Shown here in pieces: positions 1-10,100 of a stretch of DNA of 64,000 bases; position 1 is the stretch's first letter; every line of letters begins with the position of its first letter. The notes beneath the pieces are model-generated. The model worked only from the letters and a program-made list of their open reading frames with translations. It did not search any database and had not been told where the DNA came from. This DNA comes from Desulforhopalus sp. IMCC35007. GTDB taxonomy: Bacteria > Desulfobacterota > Desulfobulbia > Desulfobulbales > Desulfocapsaceae. The position numbers were made by a program, and so were the translations under genes. The stretch is from contig NZ_SWCN01000004.1 of assembly GCF_005116575.1 (NCBI RefSeq), positions 124,001-188,000 on the forward strand, read 5' to 3'.

Positions 1-708
1 CTGGAGTTTTACCAGGCCTATGCCACCTATGAAGATCTTATCCAACTTACCGAAGACATGATCTCCTCTATCTGCCAGAAAGTGAATGGTTCCATGCAGA
101 TCACCTACCAGGGAACCGAGGTGGATCTTTCTCCTCCATGGACAACCCTTACCATGGACGAAGCTCTGATTCAGGTCGGCGGCGTTGAGGCAAGTGTCCT
201 TGATAACCCAGAAAAGATCTTTGCTCTGGCCAAAGAAAAAGGCATAAAGCTTGATGATCAGGCAGGACCTGGAAAGGCGAAGACAGAACTTTTTGAGCTT
301 CTTGTTGAGGAAAAACTGATCAACCCAACCTTCATTACCGCCTATCCCACAGAGGTGTCTCCACTTGCCAGACGTAATGAAAAAAATCCTGAAGTAACCG
401 ATCGCTTTGAACTTTTTATTACCGGACGAGAATTGGCGAACGCCTTCAGTGAGCTCAATGACCCCATCGACCAGTTACACCGCTTTGAAAAGCAGATTGC
501 AGACCGTGGAGACGACGACGAAATCCATCCTGAACTCGACCGTGACTATGTCCGCGCCCTGGAATATGGTATGCCATCCGCTGCTGGTGAGGGGATCGGC
601 ATCGACCGTCTGGTGATGCTGCTCACCGACGCCCCATCTATTCGAGATGTGATTCTCTTCCCTCACCTCAAGCCGGAAGTACGGCGGCAGCACATTGATG
701 AGGAATAA
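1..708 (+). CDS. lysS: Lysyl-tRNA synthetase, class II, C-terminal part (5' end outside window)
   Basis: Charges tRNA-Lys with lysine in the cytoplasm. The frame is open from base 1 with no start, so only about the last 235 residues of a roughly 500-residue enzyme are present. The stretch AYPTEVSPLARRNE is the class II lysine-enzyme active-site segment, and GEGIGIDRLVMLLTD near the end is class II motif 3 with its ATP-binding arginine. The stop is TAA at 706-708. The next gene on the strand starts about 280 bp later, so a shared transcript with lolC is possible but not shown. Confidence 0.96.
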   Translation: MEFYQAYATYEDLIQLTEDMISSICQKVNGSMQITYQGTEVDLSPPWTTLTMDEALIQVGGVEASVLDNPEKIFALAKEKGIKLDDQAGPGKAKTELFELLVEEKLINPTFITAYPTEVSPLARRNEKNPEVTDRFELFITGRELANAFSELNDPIDQLHRFEKQIADRGDDDEIHPELDRDYVRALEYGMPSAAGEGIGIDRLVMLLTDAPSIRDVILFPHLKPEVRRQHIDEE

Positions 709-989
709 AAAATCATTTATCACCTAAAAATTGCATTCTCGGTTTTGTATTTTTAAAACAATAGCCCGTTTTCAAAATGATACACCAGCTACTAACGATA
801 TTGAGGTTCGCAAAAGTGTGAAAAACGTAAAACTCAAAACAAGCGAACCCTACGGGAGCACCTTATGGCCAGATCTGCTTGTGTTACAAGACATTTGCAG
901 AAAAAAACCTCGGTTGCATGTCCTGTGCCTCGCAGATCTACCCGCAAAGCACTTGCAATATTTAGGTATCACTATTTAAAGAGTTGATA
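709..989. other. Intergenic region between lysS and lolC
   Basis: No convincing gene. An 82-codon open frame at 731-979 starts with TTG, has no ribosome binding site and no recognisable family. A 7-bp inverted repeat GGTTCGC (805-811) / GCGAACC (843-849) encloses 31 bases and could fold in RNA, but no known riboswitch core was recognised. No intrinsic terminator was seen after lysS. Confidence 0.4.
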
Positions 990-2216
990 ATGTTCGAATG
1001 GTTTATTGGCATGAGATATCTCAGAGCCAAGCATAAACACGGATTCATTTCCCTGATTTCGCTGATCTCAGTCGCCGGTATTACTGTGGGGGTTATCGCT
1101 CTTATAGTAGTATTGGCCGTTTACTCTGGTTTTACCACAGGTCTGCGCGACCAGATTCTCGGAGTGAATTCCCATATCATCGTCCAAAAATTTGGTGGTA
1201 CCATCAGCAATTATCAGCTGCAGCGAGACCGGATACTCACCGTCAAAAATGTCACCGGTGCCACCCCATATCTCTACGCCCAGACCCTGCTCAGCAGTGC
1301 CAGCGGTGGCAGTGGCGTTGTCCTGAGGGGTATCGATCCTGAGACGGCCAAAAACGTTGTCGGTCTGTCCCAACAGATGACTTCTGGCACCATTCAGGAC
1401 CTCAACCAAGATGCCTCAAACCGGGTGCCTAATATTATTTTAGGTAAAAACCTTGCCTCTGAACTCCGAGTCAGAAACGGAGACAAGCTTCGGCTTATCT
1501 CCCCTTCCGGGCCTCTGACACCCATGGGCGTTATCCCTAAAATTACCACCTGCCAGGTTTCTGGAATCTTTGAAACAGGAATGTTTGAATACGATTCCAC
1601 TCTGGCCTACATGGCCATCGCCAATGTTCAGGACTTTTTAGGCCTCGATGACGTTGCCCATGGCCTTGAGGTTAAAGTCAAAGATAAATACCTTGACAGG
1701 GCAGATGAAGTTGCAGCGGAAATCACCGAAAAACTTGGCCCTGGCTACATAGCCAAGGACTGGATGATGATGAACCGCAACCTCTTTGCTGCCTTTAAGC
1801 TTGAAAAAATCGGGATGTTCATTGCCATGGCTCTCATCATCCTGGTGGCAGCACTCAATATAATCAGTGCTCTTGTAATGATTGTCATGGAAAAGACAAA
1901 AGATATTGCAATTCTCAAGTCCATGGGTGCCACCTCTGCCTCAATTATGAAAATATTCTTTCTCCAGGGACTGGTTATCGCAACTGCCGGAACAAGCCTT
2001 GGGGTTACCGGCGGACTTGGCCTCTGCGAACTGCTCTCCCGCTACCAGTTTATCGAGCTGCCATCAAATGTCTATCCCATGACAACCCTGCCCATTAAGG
2101 TACTGCCCATGGACGTCACAATTATTGCCGTCAGTTCCATTGTTATCACACTCCTGGCGACCCTGTATCCGTCGTGGAAGGCTTCCACCGTTCAGCCTGC
2201 GGAGGTCCTCTCCTGA
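990..2216 (+). CDS. lolC: Lipoprotein-releasing ABC transporter permease LolC/LolE family
   Basis: Inner-membrane subunit of the LolCDE complex that extracts mature lipoproteins from the inner membrane for delivery to the outer membrane. About 408 residues, the family length. One N-terminal membrane helix (about residues 20-45), a periplasmic domain of roughly 220 residues, then three C-terminal helices, the FtsX/MacB permease layout. ATG at 990 is preferred over the upstream TTG at 984; it follows an AAAGAG sequence. A single permease gene lies next to lolD, so the complex is probably a homodimer of this subunit, as in bacteria with one LolC/E protein (LolF type). Confidence 0.93.
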   Translation: MFEWFIGMRYLRAKHKHGFISLISLISVAGITVGVIALIVVLAVYSGFTTGLRDQILGVNSHIIVQKFGGTISNYQLQRDRILTVKNVTGATPYLYAQTLLSSASGGSGVVLRGIDPETAKNVVGLSQQMTSGTIQDLNQDASNRVPNIILGKNLASELRVRNGDKLRLISPSGPLTPMGVIPKITTCQVSGIFETGMFEYDSTLAYMAIANVQDFLGLDDVAHGLEVKVKDKYLDRADEVAAEITEKLGPGYIAKDWMMMNRNLFAAFKLEKIGMFIAMALIILVAALNIISALVMIVMEKTKDIAILKSMGATSASIMKIFFLQGLVIATAGTSLGVTGGLGLCELLSRYQFIELPSNVYPMTTLPIKVLPMDVTIIAVSSIVITLLATLYPSWKASTVQPAEVLS

Positions 2217-2893
2217 TGGCTCTTTTTCAAGCTAAAGATATCACCAGAAAATACCACACGGGCAGCGAAACCTTAACGGTACTCAGTGGCGTCAACCTCA
2301 GCGTGGAACCCGCCGAGATGACGGCCATTGTCGGTGCCTCAGGTTCGGGCAAAACGACTCTTCTACAGATACTAGGCACGCTCGATCTCCCAAGCAGCGG
2401 TGAAATCTATTTCAATAATTCACCGCTTCTGCAAAAAAGCTCAAAGGAGCTTGCCGCGTTTCGAAACAGATCGATAGGTTTTATCTTCCAGTTTCACCAT
2501 CTGCTCCCCGATTTTTCGGCCATTGAGAATGTCATGATGCCAGCCCTTATTGCAGGCAAGAAAAAAAATGAAATTGAAAACAAGGCAAAGATGCTTTTGA
2601 AGCAGGTTGAACTCGGCCACCGTTTTGAACATAAAGTCGCTGAACTCTCGGGTGGGGAACAGCAACGTGCAGCCCTTGCCAGAGCCTTAATTATGGAGCC
2701 GGCCTTGCTTCTTGCCGACGAACCGACAGGAAATCTTGATGCACGTTCTGGCGATATCGTTTTCACCCTTCTGAAAAATCTGTGCCGCCAGCACAAACTT
2801 TCAACCATTATGGTGACCCATAACACGAAACTGGCTCAGCAGATGGATCATCGCATGATTCTCCAAGATGGTTTCCTCCTGCCAAAAGAGTAG
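2216..2893 (+). CDS. lolD: Lipoprotein-releasing ABC transporter ATPase LolD
   Basis: ATPase that powers lipoprotein release by LolC. 225 residues. Walker [10 protein letters not shown] near residue 40, ABC signature LSGGEQQR near 143, Walker [13 protein letters not shown] near 165, and the switch histidine in MVTHN. Start chosen at ATG 2216, which shares one base with the lolC stop and is preceded by GGAGG at 2201-2205; the longer open frame starting at 2174 lies inside lolC. Translational coupling to lolC is likely. Confidence 0.95.
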   Translation: MALFQAKDITRKYHTGSETLTVLSGVNLSVEPAEMTAIVGASGSGKTTLLQILGTLDLPSSGEIYFNNSPLLQKSSKELAAFRNRSIGFIFQFHHLLPDFSAIENVMMPALIAGKKKNEIENKAKMLLKQVELGHRFEHKVAELSGGEQQRAALARALIMEPALLLADEPTGNLDARSGDIVFTLLKNLCRQHKLSTIMVTHNTKLAQQMDHRMILQDGFLLPKE

Positions 2894-3037
2894 CAATCAC
2901 CAAAATACACCAAAGACCCAGCTTTTTTTTGCCTGGGTTGAAGAGTTCTGCTACCATTAAAACCCATCAGAGGATTATAATGGTTACCAAGAACCCATAG
3001 AAAAGATAGGACTTTCATGGATTGAGAGCTAAAAGCC

Positions 3038-5341
3038 ATGTCTCAAAAGTTCATGCGCTCCGGTAGACTCAACAGTGTTTTTTTACCCTTTGCACCTGCG
3101 GCTATAATGATATCTCAGAGCCTTCAAAGTATCCTTCGCCCTTCGGCCTTTAAGGCAGGACTCCTCACCTGCATCAGCTGTTGCCTGATATATTTTTGCA
3201 TAAACCACAACAAACCGGAATTTATAAGCTCTCTGGATAACAAGCTAACAGATTTCATGTTCTATCTGCGTGGAGCTGAGCCCAGCTCGGGCTCCGTTGT
3301 TATCGTGGATATCGATGAAAAAAGTCTCAGTGAATACGGCCAGTGGCCCTGGCCACGTAATCTGCTGGCAGAACTCGCAGAAAAGGTTCTCTCGGCAAAA
3401 CCGGCCGTTGTCGGATTTGATCTGATCTTTGCTGAAAAAGACCGTTGCACTCCCCTGGCAATTCTTGGCCAGCATCAAGACATCTTCAGCCAGCCGGGTT
3501 CAGGGCTGTCGAGTGACCTGAACGCTATACTTTCCTCCATCACTGATTACGACAAGAGCCTGGGAGATATTCTGGACAACAGTAAAAGTGTTCAGGGCTA
3601 CAGTCTGCTTTTCAGAGAAGATTTTCTAAAAAATGAGGCCTCTGAGCCTTATGTTGCTCATCCTGTTGAGCCTTTCACTGGCTGGGATTTTGAGAATATT
3701 CAGTTTATTGCAGCGTACCGGCCGATACTGAACATTGCTGAACTGCGTAGAGGTGGAAGTGAAGGTTTTCTCAACCTCTTCCACGATGAAAACAGCAAGG
3801 TCAGAAAGGCCCCGCTCTTTGTACTGCTGAATAAAACACCCTACCCGTCGCTGGCAATGGAAATGTTCATGACGGCAAAAACAATCAGATCTCCAAAACT
3901 TGTTCCTGGGCCTCAGCAATCCAGGCGTTTTCTGCCCTTACAAGGTTTTGTCATAAACGACACCTTCTACAGAACGGATGATTATGGCCGTTTGGAGATT
4001 AATTTCAGGGGGCCATCGAACACCTTTCTCTACCTTTCAGCGAGCAATATCTTAAATGGCACAGAAACTGCCTATCTTTCCGGGAAATACGTTCTCGTAG
4101 GTATCACCGCGTCCGGCATGATTGATCAGGTCAGAACCCCGTTTTCCTCCCAAATGCCAGGTGTTGAAATACACGCAAACATCCTCGATAATCTTATTCG
4201 AAACGACGGGCTCATATCTGATAAAACTCTGGAGAATCAGCTAACCTACACAATTATTCTCATTGCAGGACTGGCCCTCAGCGGTTCGCTGGTCTTTCTT
4301 CATCCTTTTATCGGCCTGTCAATCAGCGGTTTACTCTTTTTACTTATTGCTGCCGGCAACTATTTTCTCTTGTTTTTGGAAAATAATCTTGTTGGCTTTT
4401 CTTTTATTTATCTCGCCCTGACTGCCGTCTTTCTTGTTGTCACTCTCTGTAATTATTTTTTTGAAGGAAGAAAGAGGCTCTTTATCAAAAGGGCGTTCTC
4501 CCATTATGTGTCTCCTGCCGTTGTCGGGGAACTGTTAAAGAACCCGGAAAAACTGAACCTGCTCGTCGACAACAGGGAGGTAACTGTACTTTTCTGTGAT
4601 ATCAGGAATTTTACGACTCTTGCCGAAAACACCTCCCCTGCTGAACTGAGCCTTTTTCTGAACAGCTATTTTTCTCTTCTAACAGACATAATAATCAAGC
4701 ACAACGGCATGGTTGACAAGTTCATCGGTGACGCAATCATGGCTGTGTGGGGTACCCCGCTGCAAGACCCCGAGCATGCGTCCAAGGCTGTTCACGCCGC
4801 CCTTGAAATGGCCGCAGCAGTTGCAGCCCATCGTGATACACTGCAACTGTCTGGGCAACCGGTCCGCATTGGGATCGGCATCAACAGCGGTCTGGTGAGT
4901 GCAGGCAACTTTGGCTGCAGCCGGCGTTTTGACTACACGGTACTCGGAGACAATGTTAACCTGGCTTCGCGGATGGAGGGTCTTACTAGATACTATCCGG
5001 TAACGATTCTAATTACCCAGCAAACCCGTGCACTGCTGAAACGCTCAATTACCTGTCGATATATCGATGCCGTCCGGGTTAAAGGACGAGTCAAAACGGT
5101 AGAGTTGTATGAGCCACTCGAAAAAGAGAAAAGCACGCTGCTTGGTACCCAGGAATATTCCCAATATCTGGAAGCCCTGGAATATTACCGAACCCGGGAT
5201 TTTCAAAAAGCTGCTCTGTATTTTGACAATCTTTTCAAAACCCATGGAGACCCTCTCTACCATATGTATAGACAGAGGTGCCTTTCTTTTATAACCAGCC
5301 CGCCAACCCTTCTCTGGTCTGGGGTGTATCAACACAGCTGA
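3038..5341 (+). CDS. Adenylate cyclase, class III, with CHASE2 sensor domain
   Basis: Predicted membrane enzyme making cAMP from ATP in response to an extracytoplasmic signal. 767 residues: N-terminal membrane segment, CHASE2 domain about residues 60-385, three membrane helices about 400-475, then the catalytic domain about 510-700. First metal site is in FCDIRNF near residue 519. DKFIGDAIMAVW near 560 carries the purine-recognising lysine and second metal aspartate; DYTVLGDNVNLASR near 631 has the Thr typical of class IIIb adenylate rather than guanylate cyclases. A short C-terminal tail follows. Alternative ATG starts lie at codons 6 and 24. The CNMP-domain protein at 18121-20760 is a possible cAMP reader in the same window (inference). 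Confidence 0.9.
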   Translation: MSQKFMRSGRLNSVFLPFAPAAIMISQSLQSILRPSAFKAGLLTCISCCLIYFCINHNKPEFISSLDNKLTDFMFYLRGAEPSSGSVVIVDIDEKSLSEYGQWPWPRNLLAELAEKVLSAKPAVVGFDLIFAEKDRCTPLAILGQHQDIFSQPGSGLSSDLNAILSSITDYDKSLGDILDNSKSVQGYSLLFREDFLKNEASEPYVAHPVEPFTGWDFENIQFIAAYRPILNIAELRRGGSEGFLNLFHDENSKVRKAPLFVLLNKTPYPSLAMEMFMTAKTIRSPKLVPGPQQSRRFLPLQGFVINDTFYRTDDYGRLEINFRGPSNTFLYLSASNILNGTETAYLSGKYVLVGITASGMIDQVRTPFSSQMPGVEIHANILDNLIRNDGLISDKTLENQLTYTIILIAGLALSGSLVFLHPFIGLSISGLLFLLIAAGNYFLLFLENNLVGFSFIYLALTAVFLVVTLCNYFFEGRKRLFIKRAFSHYVSPAVVGELLKNPEKLNLLVDNREVTVLFCDIRNFTTLAENTSPAELSLFLNSYFSLLTDIIIKHNGMVDKFIGDAIMAVWGTPLQDPEHASKAVHAALEMAAAVAAHRDTLQLSGQPVRIGIGINSGLVSAGNFGCSRRFDYTVLGDNVNLASRMEGLTRYYPVTILITQQTRALLKRSITCRYIDAVRVKGRVKTVELYEPLEKEKSTLLGTQEYSQYLEALEYYRTRDFQKAALYFDNLFKTHGDPLYHMYRQRCLSFITSPPTLLWSGVYQHS

Positions 5342-5342
5342 A

Positions 5343-5516
5343 CAGAAAAGACCGGCCGCGGCTTTTCTCGGCAACACCTACGACATCTCAGCCATCAGCT
5401 CACAAGACCTGGCAAAATATTTAGGCGTTATCCTCTCCCATGCCAATATAAAGAAACTCATCGAAAGAAATCGAGACAGCTGGGATTTCTTGTCATTATT
5501 TTTCCTTAACTTTTAG
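5343..5516 (+). other. Coding-like fragment without a start codon
   Basis: Directly after the cyclase stop, in another frame, 57 codons stay open to TAG at 5514-5516 with protein-like composition (for example LGNTYDISAIS and AKYLGVILSHANIKKLIE). No ATG, GTG or TTG with a ribosome binding site is visible, and the frame is closed by TAA at 5292-5294 upstream. It could be a gene remnant or the end of a frameshifted ORF. Family not recognised. Confidence 0.25.
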
Positions 5517-5586
5517 GTTTCTTTACGATAAGCTTTTCATAACGTACCAATAGATACAGTTCATTTTGCCCATTGAAAGATCTGCC

Positions 5587-7110
5587 GTGATATTGAATAA
5601 CAAAATAGCAGCCCTTCCCCTCTTGATTGTCATAGGATTGTTCATCCTCTGTGGCTCCACACCACAAGTGTATGCAATAGCGATTGAAGAGCAGGTTACA
5701 ATTGTCTTCACCTCAGGAATGGCAGAAATTCTACTCGACCGTGGCCAGGGAGGACTCGGTCAACTCCAGACTCTCCTTCAATCGCTACGAACACATAAAA
5801 AAAATGTCATTTTTCTCCATGGTGGAAACGCCTTATCACCGGGTATTTTGTCGATGAACGACCGGGGCGCCCACATGATTACCATCCTCAATGATCTCAA
5901 TCCCGCGGCGATGGCCTTGTCAAAAAGTGAATTTGCCCATCAGGAAGATAATTTGTCACTGCGTACCTTTGAGGCAGGGTTTCCCCTTATCAACTGTAAC
6001 ATTTACGATCCCTTGACCCAAGGAACCATAGAGGGCATTTACCCCCACCATCTTCTACAGGTCGGCAACATGAAGATTGGTGTGCTTGCCGTTGTTGACC
6101 CGGAAGTCGTCTCTGACTATCTCACTCAGCGAATCCTCGCAAAAAATATCAACACCGCAGTTACAAGAAACACAAAGATCCTCAGGGATAAAGGTGCTGA
6201 TATCGTCATTCTTATAGCCGATCTCAACATGGATAATTTCAACGCGAACTTTTCCAACCCTCCAGTGGATATTGTGCTCCTGGATAATTTGGCCGGGACA
6301 CCGGACTTTACCCAACAGGGAAATAGTCTTTTTGAGCTCAAAGGCCACGAAGGTCATGCCGCTGTCATTGATCTTGATATTGTCAAAAATGATTCTCAAA
6401 CCCGTTGGACAGCCACCGCTAAATTTGTGGCACTCAACGATTATCCTATCGATCCTGAGATTGAGAAAAAGATCACAATGTATCTCGGGCAAATCGGCGA
6501 TATTCTCCATGAAAAGATCGGCACAACCTGGACGCCTCTTGACACCAGCCGCAAGGCAGTACGTTCGGGGGAAAATGCCTTTGCCAATTTTACCGCAGAT
6601 ACACTGAGAGAATATTATCAAGCTGATATTGCCCTCATCAATGGAGGATCTTTTCGAGCAAATAAGTTTTACCCCGCTGGTTCAACGCTGACCTCCGGCG
6701 ATCTGCTGAAGGAACTCCCTTTTCACAACCAGGCGGTAAAGCTCAAAGTTTCAGGAAAGATGCTGAAATTGATTCTTGAAAACGGGCTCAGCAGAATAAA
6801 TGAACAAAAGGGGAGATTTCCTCACATTTCAGGAATCGAAGTTACCTACATCCCGAATAATCCGCCCATGCAGAGGGTGAGATCAATACACATAAAGGGT
6901 AAGCCTGTTGAGCCAGAAACATTCTACACCCTTGTAACCCTGGACTTCCTTGCCAACGGAGGGGACGGCTATGAGGTCCTCATAAACGCAAAACGGATTG
7001 TTACAGTAGGGAAAACTCGGTTGTTGTGGGAATACGTCAAAAACCAAATCGTTAAAGAAGAGACAATTTCTCCGATAATTGACGGTCGTATGCAGGCGCT
7101 GCACCCATGA
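5587..7110 (+). CDS. 5'-nucleotidase/UshA-like periplasmic protein with degenerate metal site
   Basis: About 507 residues with an N-terminal signal sequence, a metallophosphatase-like domain (about 35-300) and a 5'-nucleotidase C-terminal domain (about 320-500). The C-terminal domain keeps INGGSFRAN and FLANGGDGYEVL, the nucleotide-binding signatures. In the N-terminal domain the usual metal motifs are all replaced: the D-x-H site reads TSGMAE, the GD site reads GGN, GNHE reads SKSE, and the GHxH-type histidines are missing. It is therefore probably not a phosphohydrolase but may still bind a nucleotide-like ligand. Start: GTG at 5587 after AAAGA is preferred; TTG at 5566 in frame is possible. 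Followed after 7 bp by a histidine kinase gene. Confidence 0.75.
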   Translation: MILNNKIAALPLLIVIGLFILCGSTPQVYAIAIEEQVTIVFTSGMAEILLDRGQGGLGQLQTLLQSLRTHKKNVIFLHGGNALSPGILSMNDRGAHMITILNDLNPAAMALSKSEFAHQEDNLSLRTFEAGFPLINCNIYDPLTQGTIEGIYPHHLLQVGNMKIGVLAVVDPEVVSDYLTQRILAKNINTAVTRNTKILRDKGADIVILIADLNMDNFNANFSNPPVDIVLLDNLAGTPDFTQQGNSLFELKGHEGHAAVIDLDIVKNDSQTRWTATAKFVALNDYPIDPEIEKKITMYLGQIGDILHEKIGTTWTPLDTSRKAVRSGENAFANFTADTLREYYQADIALINGGSFRANKFYPAGSTLTSGDLLKELPFHNQAVKLKVSGKMLKLILENGLSRINEQKGRFPHISGIEVTYIPNNPPMQRVRSIHIKGKPVEPETFYTLVTLDFLANGGDGYEVLINAKRIVTVGKTRLLWEYVKNQIVKEETISPIIDGRMQALHP

Positions 7111-7117
7111 TACTGTG

Positions 7118-10100
7118 ATGAACTCTTTTGGAACCGATAAGAAATCGCAGTCCCCGTCGTCTGCCTATCCCATGCGTTCCATCCGTGTAACCACAGGCAG
7201 TGGCATCTTGATCACAGGGGTGTTATTTACGGCAATTTCGATCATTGCCCTCCTGGGCTTTTACAGTTACCAGAAAATGTTGCAGGATTTCTCTGCACGA
7301 ACCCTGCCCATGACAACCCAGGAGGCGCAAATCTCCATTTTGATGAGTCAACTGCTACAACAGATACATCAACTCCAAAGTGCAGATTCCCCGCAAAAAA
7401 GACGCATTGCGACAGTTGAGGTCAACTCACAACTCTCCCGTATCACTACATTTATAGGCAGTGATTCTACCTCTACACTGAACCAAGACAATAATAACTT
7501 GGATTTCTTAAAAAAATCGATCAGTACCCTCAACACCTTGGTGCTGGAAAGGATATTAACACAAAAGGACCTGAGCCTTGCCAGAGCAGGGCTTATCGTA
7601 CAAACCAGGTTGATCTACCAGTCCATTGTTACACTACTGACATCAACTCCTTTTTCTTCAGAAAGTGAAACCATTAAAGCCTTCGGAGAACAGGCACTTC
7701 GACTGATCAATGACAGCCAGAACAAAGAACCACAGACAAGTCTTTTTCAGCTCAATGAAAAATCGAGGACTCTTGCCGCCCAGCTTAAAAACTTAGATGA
7801 TAGTATTCCTTTGCTGCCCTTTTATGCACAGGACACCGCAATGCATCTCGTACTTTCCCTTAAAGAGGCACTGGTAGGAGAAAATGGTTTTCTGTCCTAT
7901 GAAAAACAATATCTTGCAATAACAAACGACTGTTCAAGCCAGGCTATGCTTATTCAAAATTTCCTTGAAAATAAGGGCGACACAAGCATGACCCATTTTT
8001 TTGACCTCACGACTTCTGTCGCCAGGAATTCGAGTATTTTGTCCGAAAAGGTGAACAGGCAGATTAAAATTCTAACCTTGCTCTTTGTCTTTTCCCTGCT
8101 CCTGTCCATTGCCTACTTTATCTATTTCCAGCGCTTTCTTTTGAAGAGATTGACTAATCTGAACAAAACTGTGCTGGCGATGGTTGCTGGAGAAAACCTG
8201 CAAATCCAGGAGCGGGGGCGCGATGAGATCACAGAAATTGCAAATTCGATAAACTACTTTTCCAATGAACTCCACGAAGCAAAAAGTGCCGCCGAAAAAT
8301 CCGCAGTGCAAAAATCGGAGTTCCTGGCCCACATGAGCCATGAAATACGGACACCTCTCAACGCAATCCTCGGTTTTTCAGACCTGGCCTTAAAAACAAA
8401 CAGTCCCACAGAACATCTTGATTATCTCAGTAAAATCAACAATGCCTCCCACTCATTACTTGGAATAATAAACTCCACCCTTGATCTTTCAAAGATGGAA
8501 GCGGGAAAGTTTACCATTGATAACGTCGAATTCGACCTCAGAAACGTTTTTGAGGAACTTGCCTCTATCATCAGCCTCAAGTGTGAAGAATCCGGCCTCC
8601 ATTTTTATTACAACATCGAACCCGACACTCCCTGCAAGCTTATAGGTGATCCACTGCGACTCAATCAGGTCCTCACCAACCTGATAACCAACGCCTTCAA
8701 GTTTACGGAAGAAGGCAATATCACCTTGCAGGTCTCTGCTAAAAACAGACTGTCAAACTGGAAAAATAAAACAACCCTGCTCTTTTCTGTCCAGGATACC
8801 GGGAAAGGCATCTCCGAGGAACATGCCCAGCTTCTCTTTCAACCCTTTACCCAGGCAGATAATTCGATCACCAGAAAATTCGGAGGCACGGGACTGGGGC
8901 TCGCCATCTGTAAAAATCTTGTGGGGATGATGGGGGGGGACATCTGGCTTAAGAGTAATGAGACAAAAGGTACTACCTTTTCCTTCACCAGCACCTTTGA
9001 ACTCATTGACAACACAAGCTTTTATCTGGCGCCTGACGAAGTAAAAAATCTGTCAGCCATAGTGATGTCACGTCTTCCTCAATCCGCGACGGAACTCTCC
9101 CTTCAGCTCGGAAACTTTGGCTGTACAATTTTTCAAACCCTTTCCGTCGATGAGATTCTTGCTCAAATTGAGCAAAATACCCAAAAGAATGTTGATATCT
9201 CCCATGAGATAATTTTTATCGATTGTGAAGACCTCTCTTTTGACTGGCAGGAAGCGGTAAAAGCAATAAAAATCTCCATGGCAAAAGAGAACTCCTCCCC
9301 GCTTGTCCTGACCGGACCTCAAAGGCTGGCTGCACATTTTCACGCACAAAACCTCCAGAAATCAGACTATTTTCTCATAACGCCGATTACCCCGGCCAGG
9401 CTCCTCGATGCCATCACCACAGTCCTCGACATAGACAACCCTTACTGTCTGCAAAAACAATCACTCATACCTCGATTACCACAAAAAAACAGCACCATCC
9501 ATGGTGGAGCCACGATTCTTTTGGTTGAAGATAATGACATCAACAGTCAGATTGCCGTAGCCTATCTCAAATCAAGAAATCTGGCGGTCATTGTCGCCCA
9601 TAATGGCGCTGAGGCCCTCGAGATACTCCTTGGCAGCAGCGGTCGTCAGATAAATGCTATCCTCATGGATATACAGATGCCCGTAATGGATGGTTACACT
9701 GCGACCAAAGCAATCAGAGAACTTGACTCTCCCATGGCAGGCATCCCCATCATTGCCGTTACGGCCCATGCCATGCCCGAAGAGCGGGATAAATGTCTGG
9801 CCCATGGCATGAATGCCTACATCACAAAACCCATCAACACAAACGACCTTTTCAAAATTCTGGGCGAACTTGTCGGTGAGCAGATTGCCAACCAGCTCAA
9901 ACAGAACCAGACATCAATGCAGTCGAGCATTCCCGATAATCTACTGGCAAAAAATGCCAGTCTTAATATGAAAACAGGTCTTGCTCAGGTGATGAATGAC
10001 CCCGGCCTCTATATGGATCTCCTCATTTCCTTTGTGAAAAAATACAGAGGGTGGCCAGCTGACATTAAAATTGCCTTTGATGGTCGGGACCTGGAAAAAT

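Noticed and set aside
731-979. 82-codon frame between lysS and lolC
   Set aside because: TTG start, no ribosome binding site and no recognisable family; treated as non-coding.
2926-2949. Hairpin ACCCAG...CTGGGT after lolD
   Set aside because: The T-run is in the loop and none follows the stem, so it is not counted as a terminator.
6055-6621. 188-codon minus-strand frame
   Set aside because: Antisense to the 5'-nucleotidase-like gene, with no family similarity.
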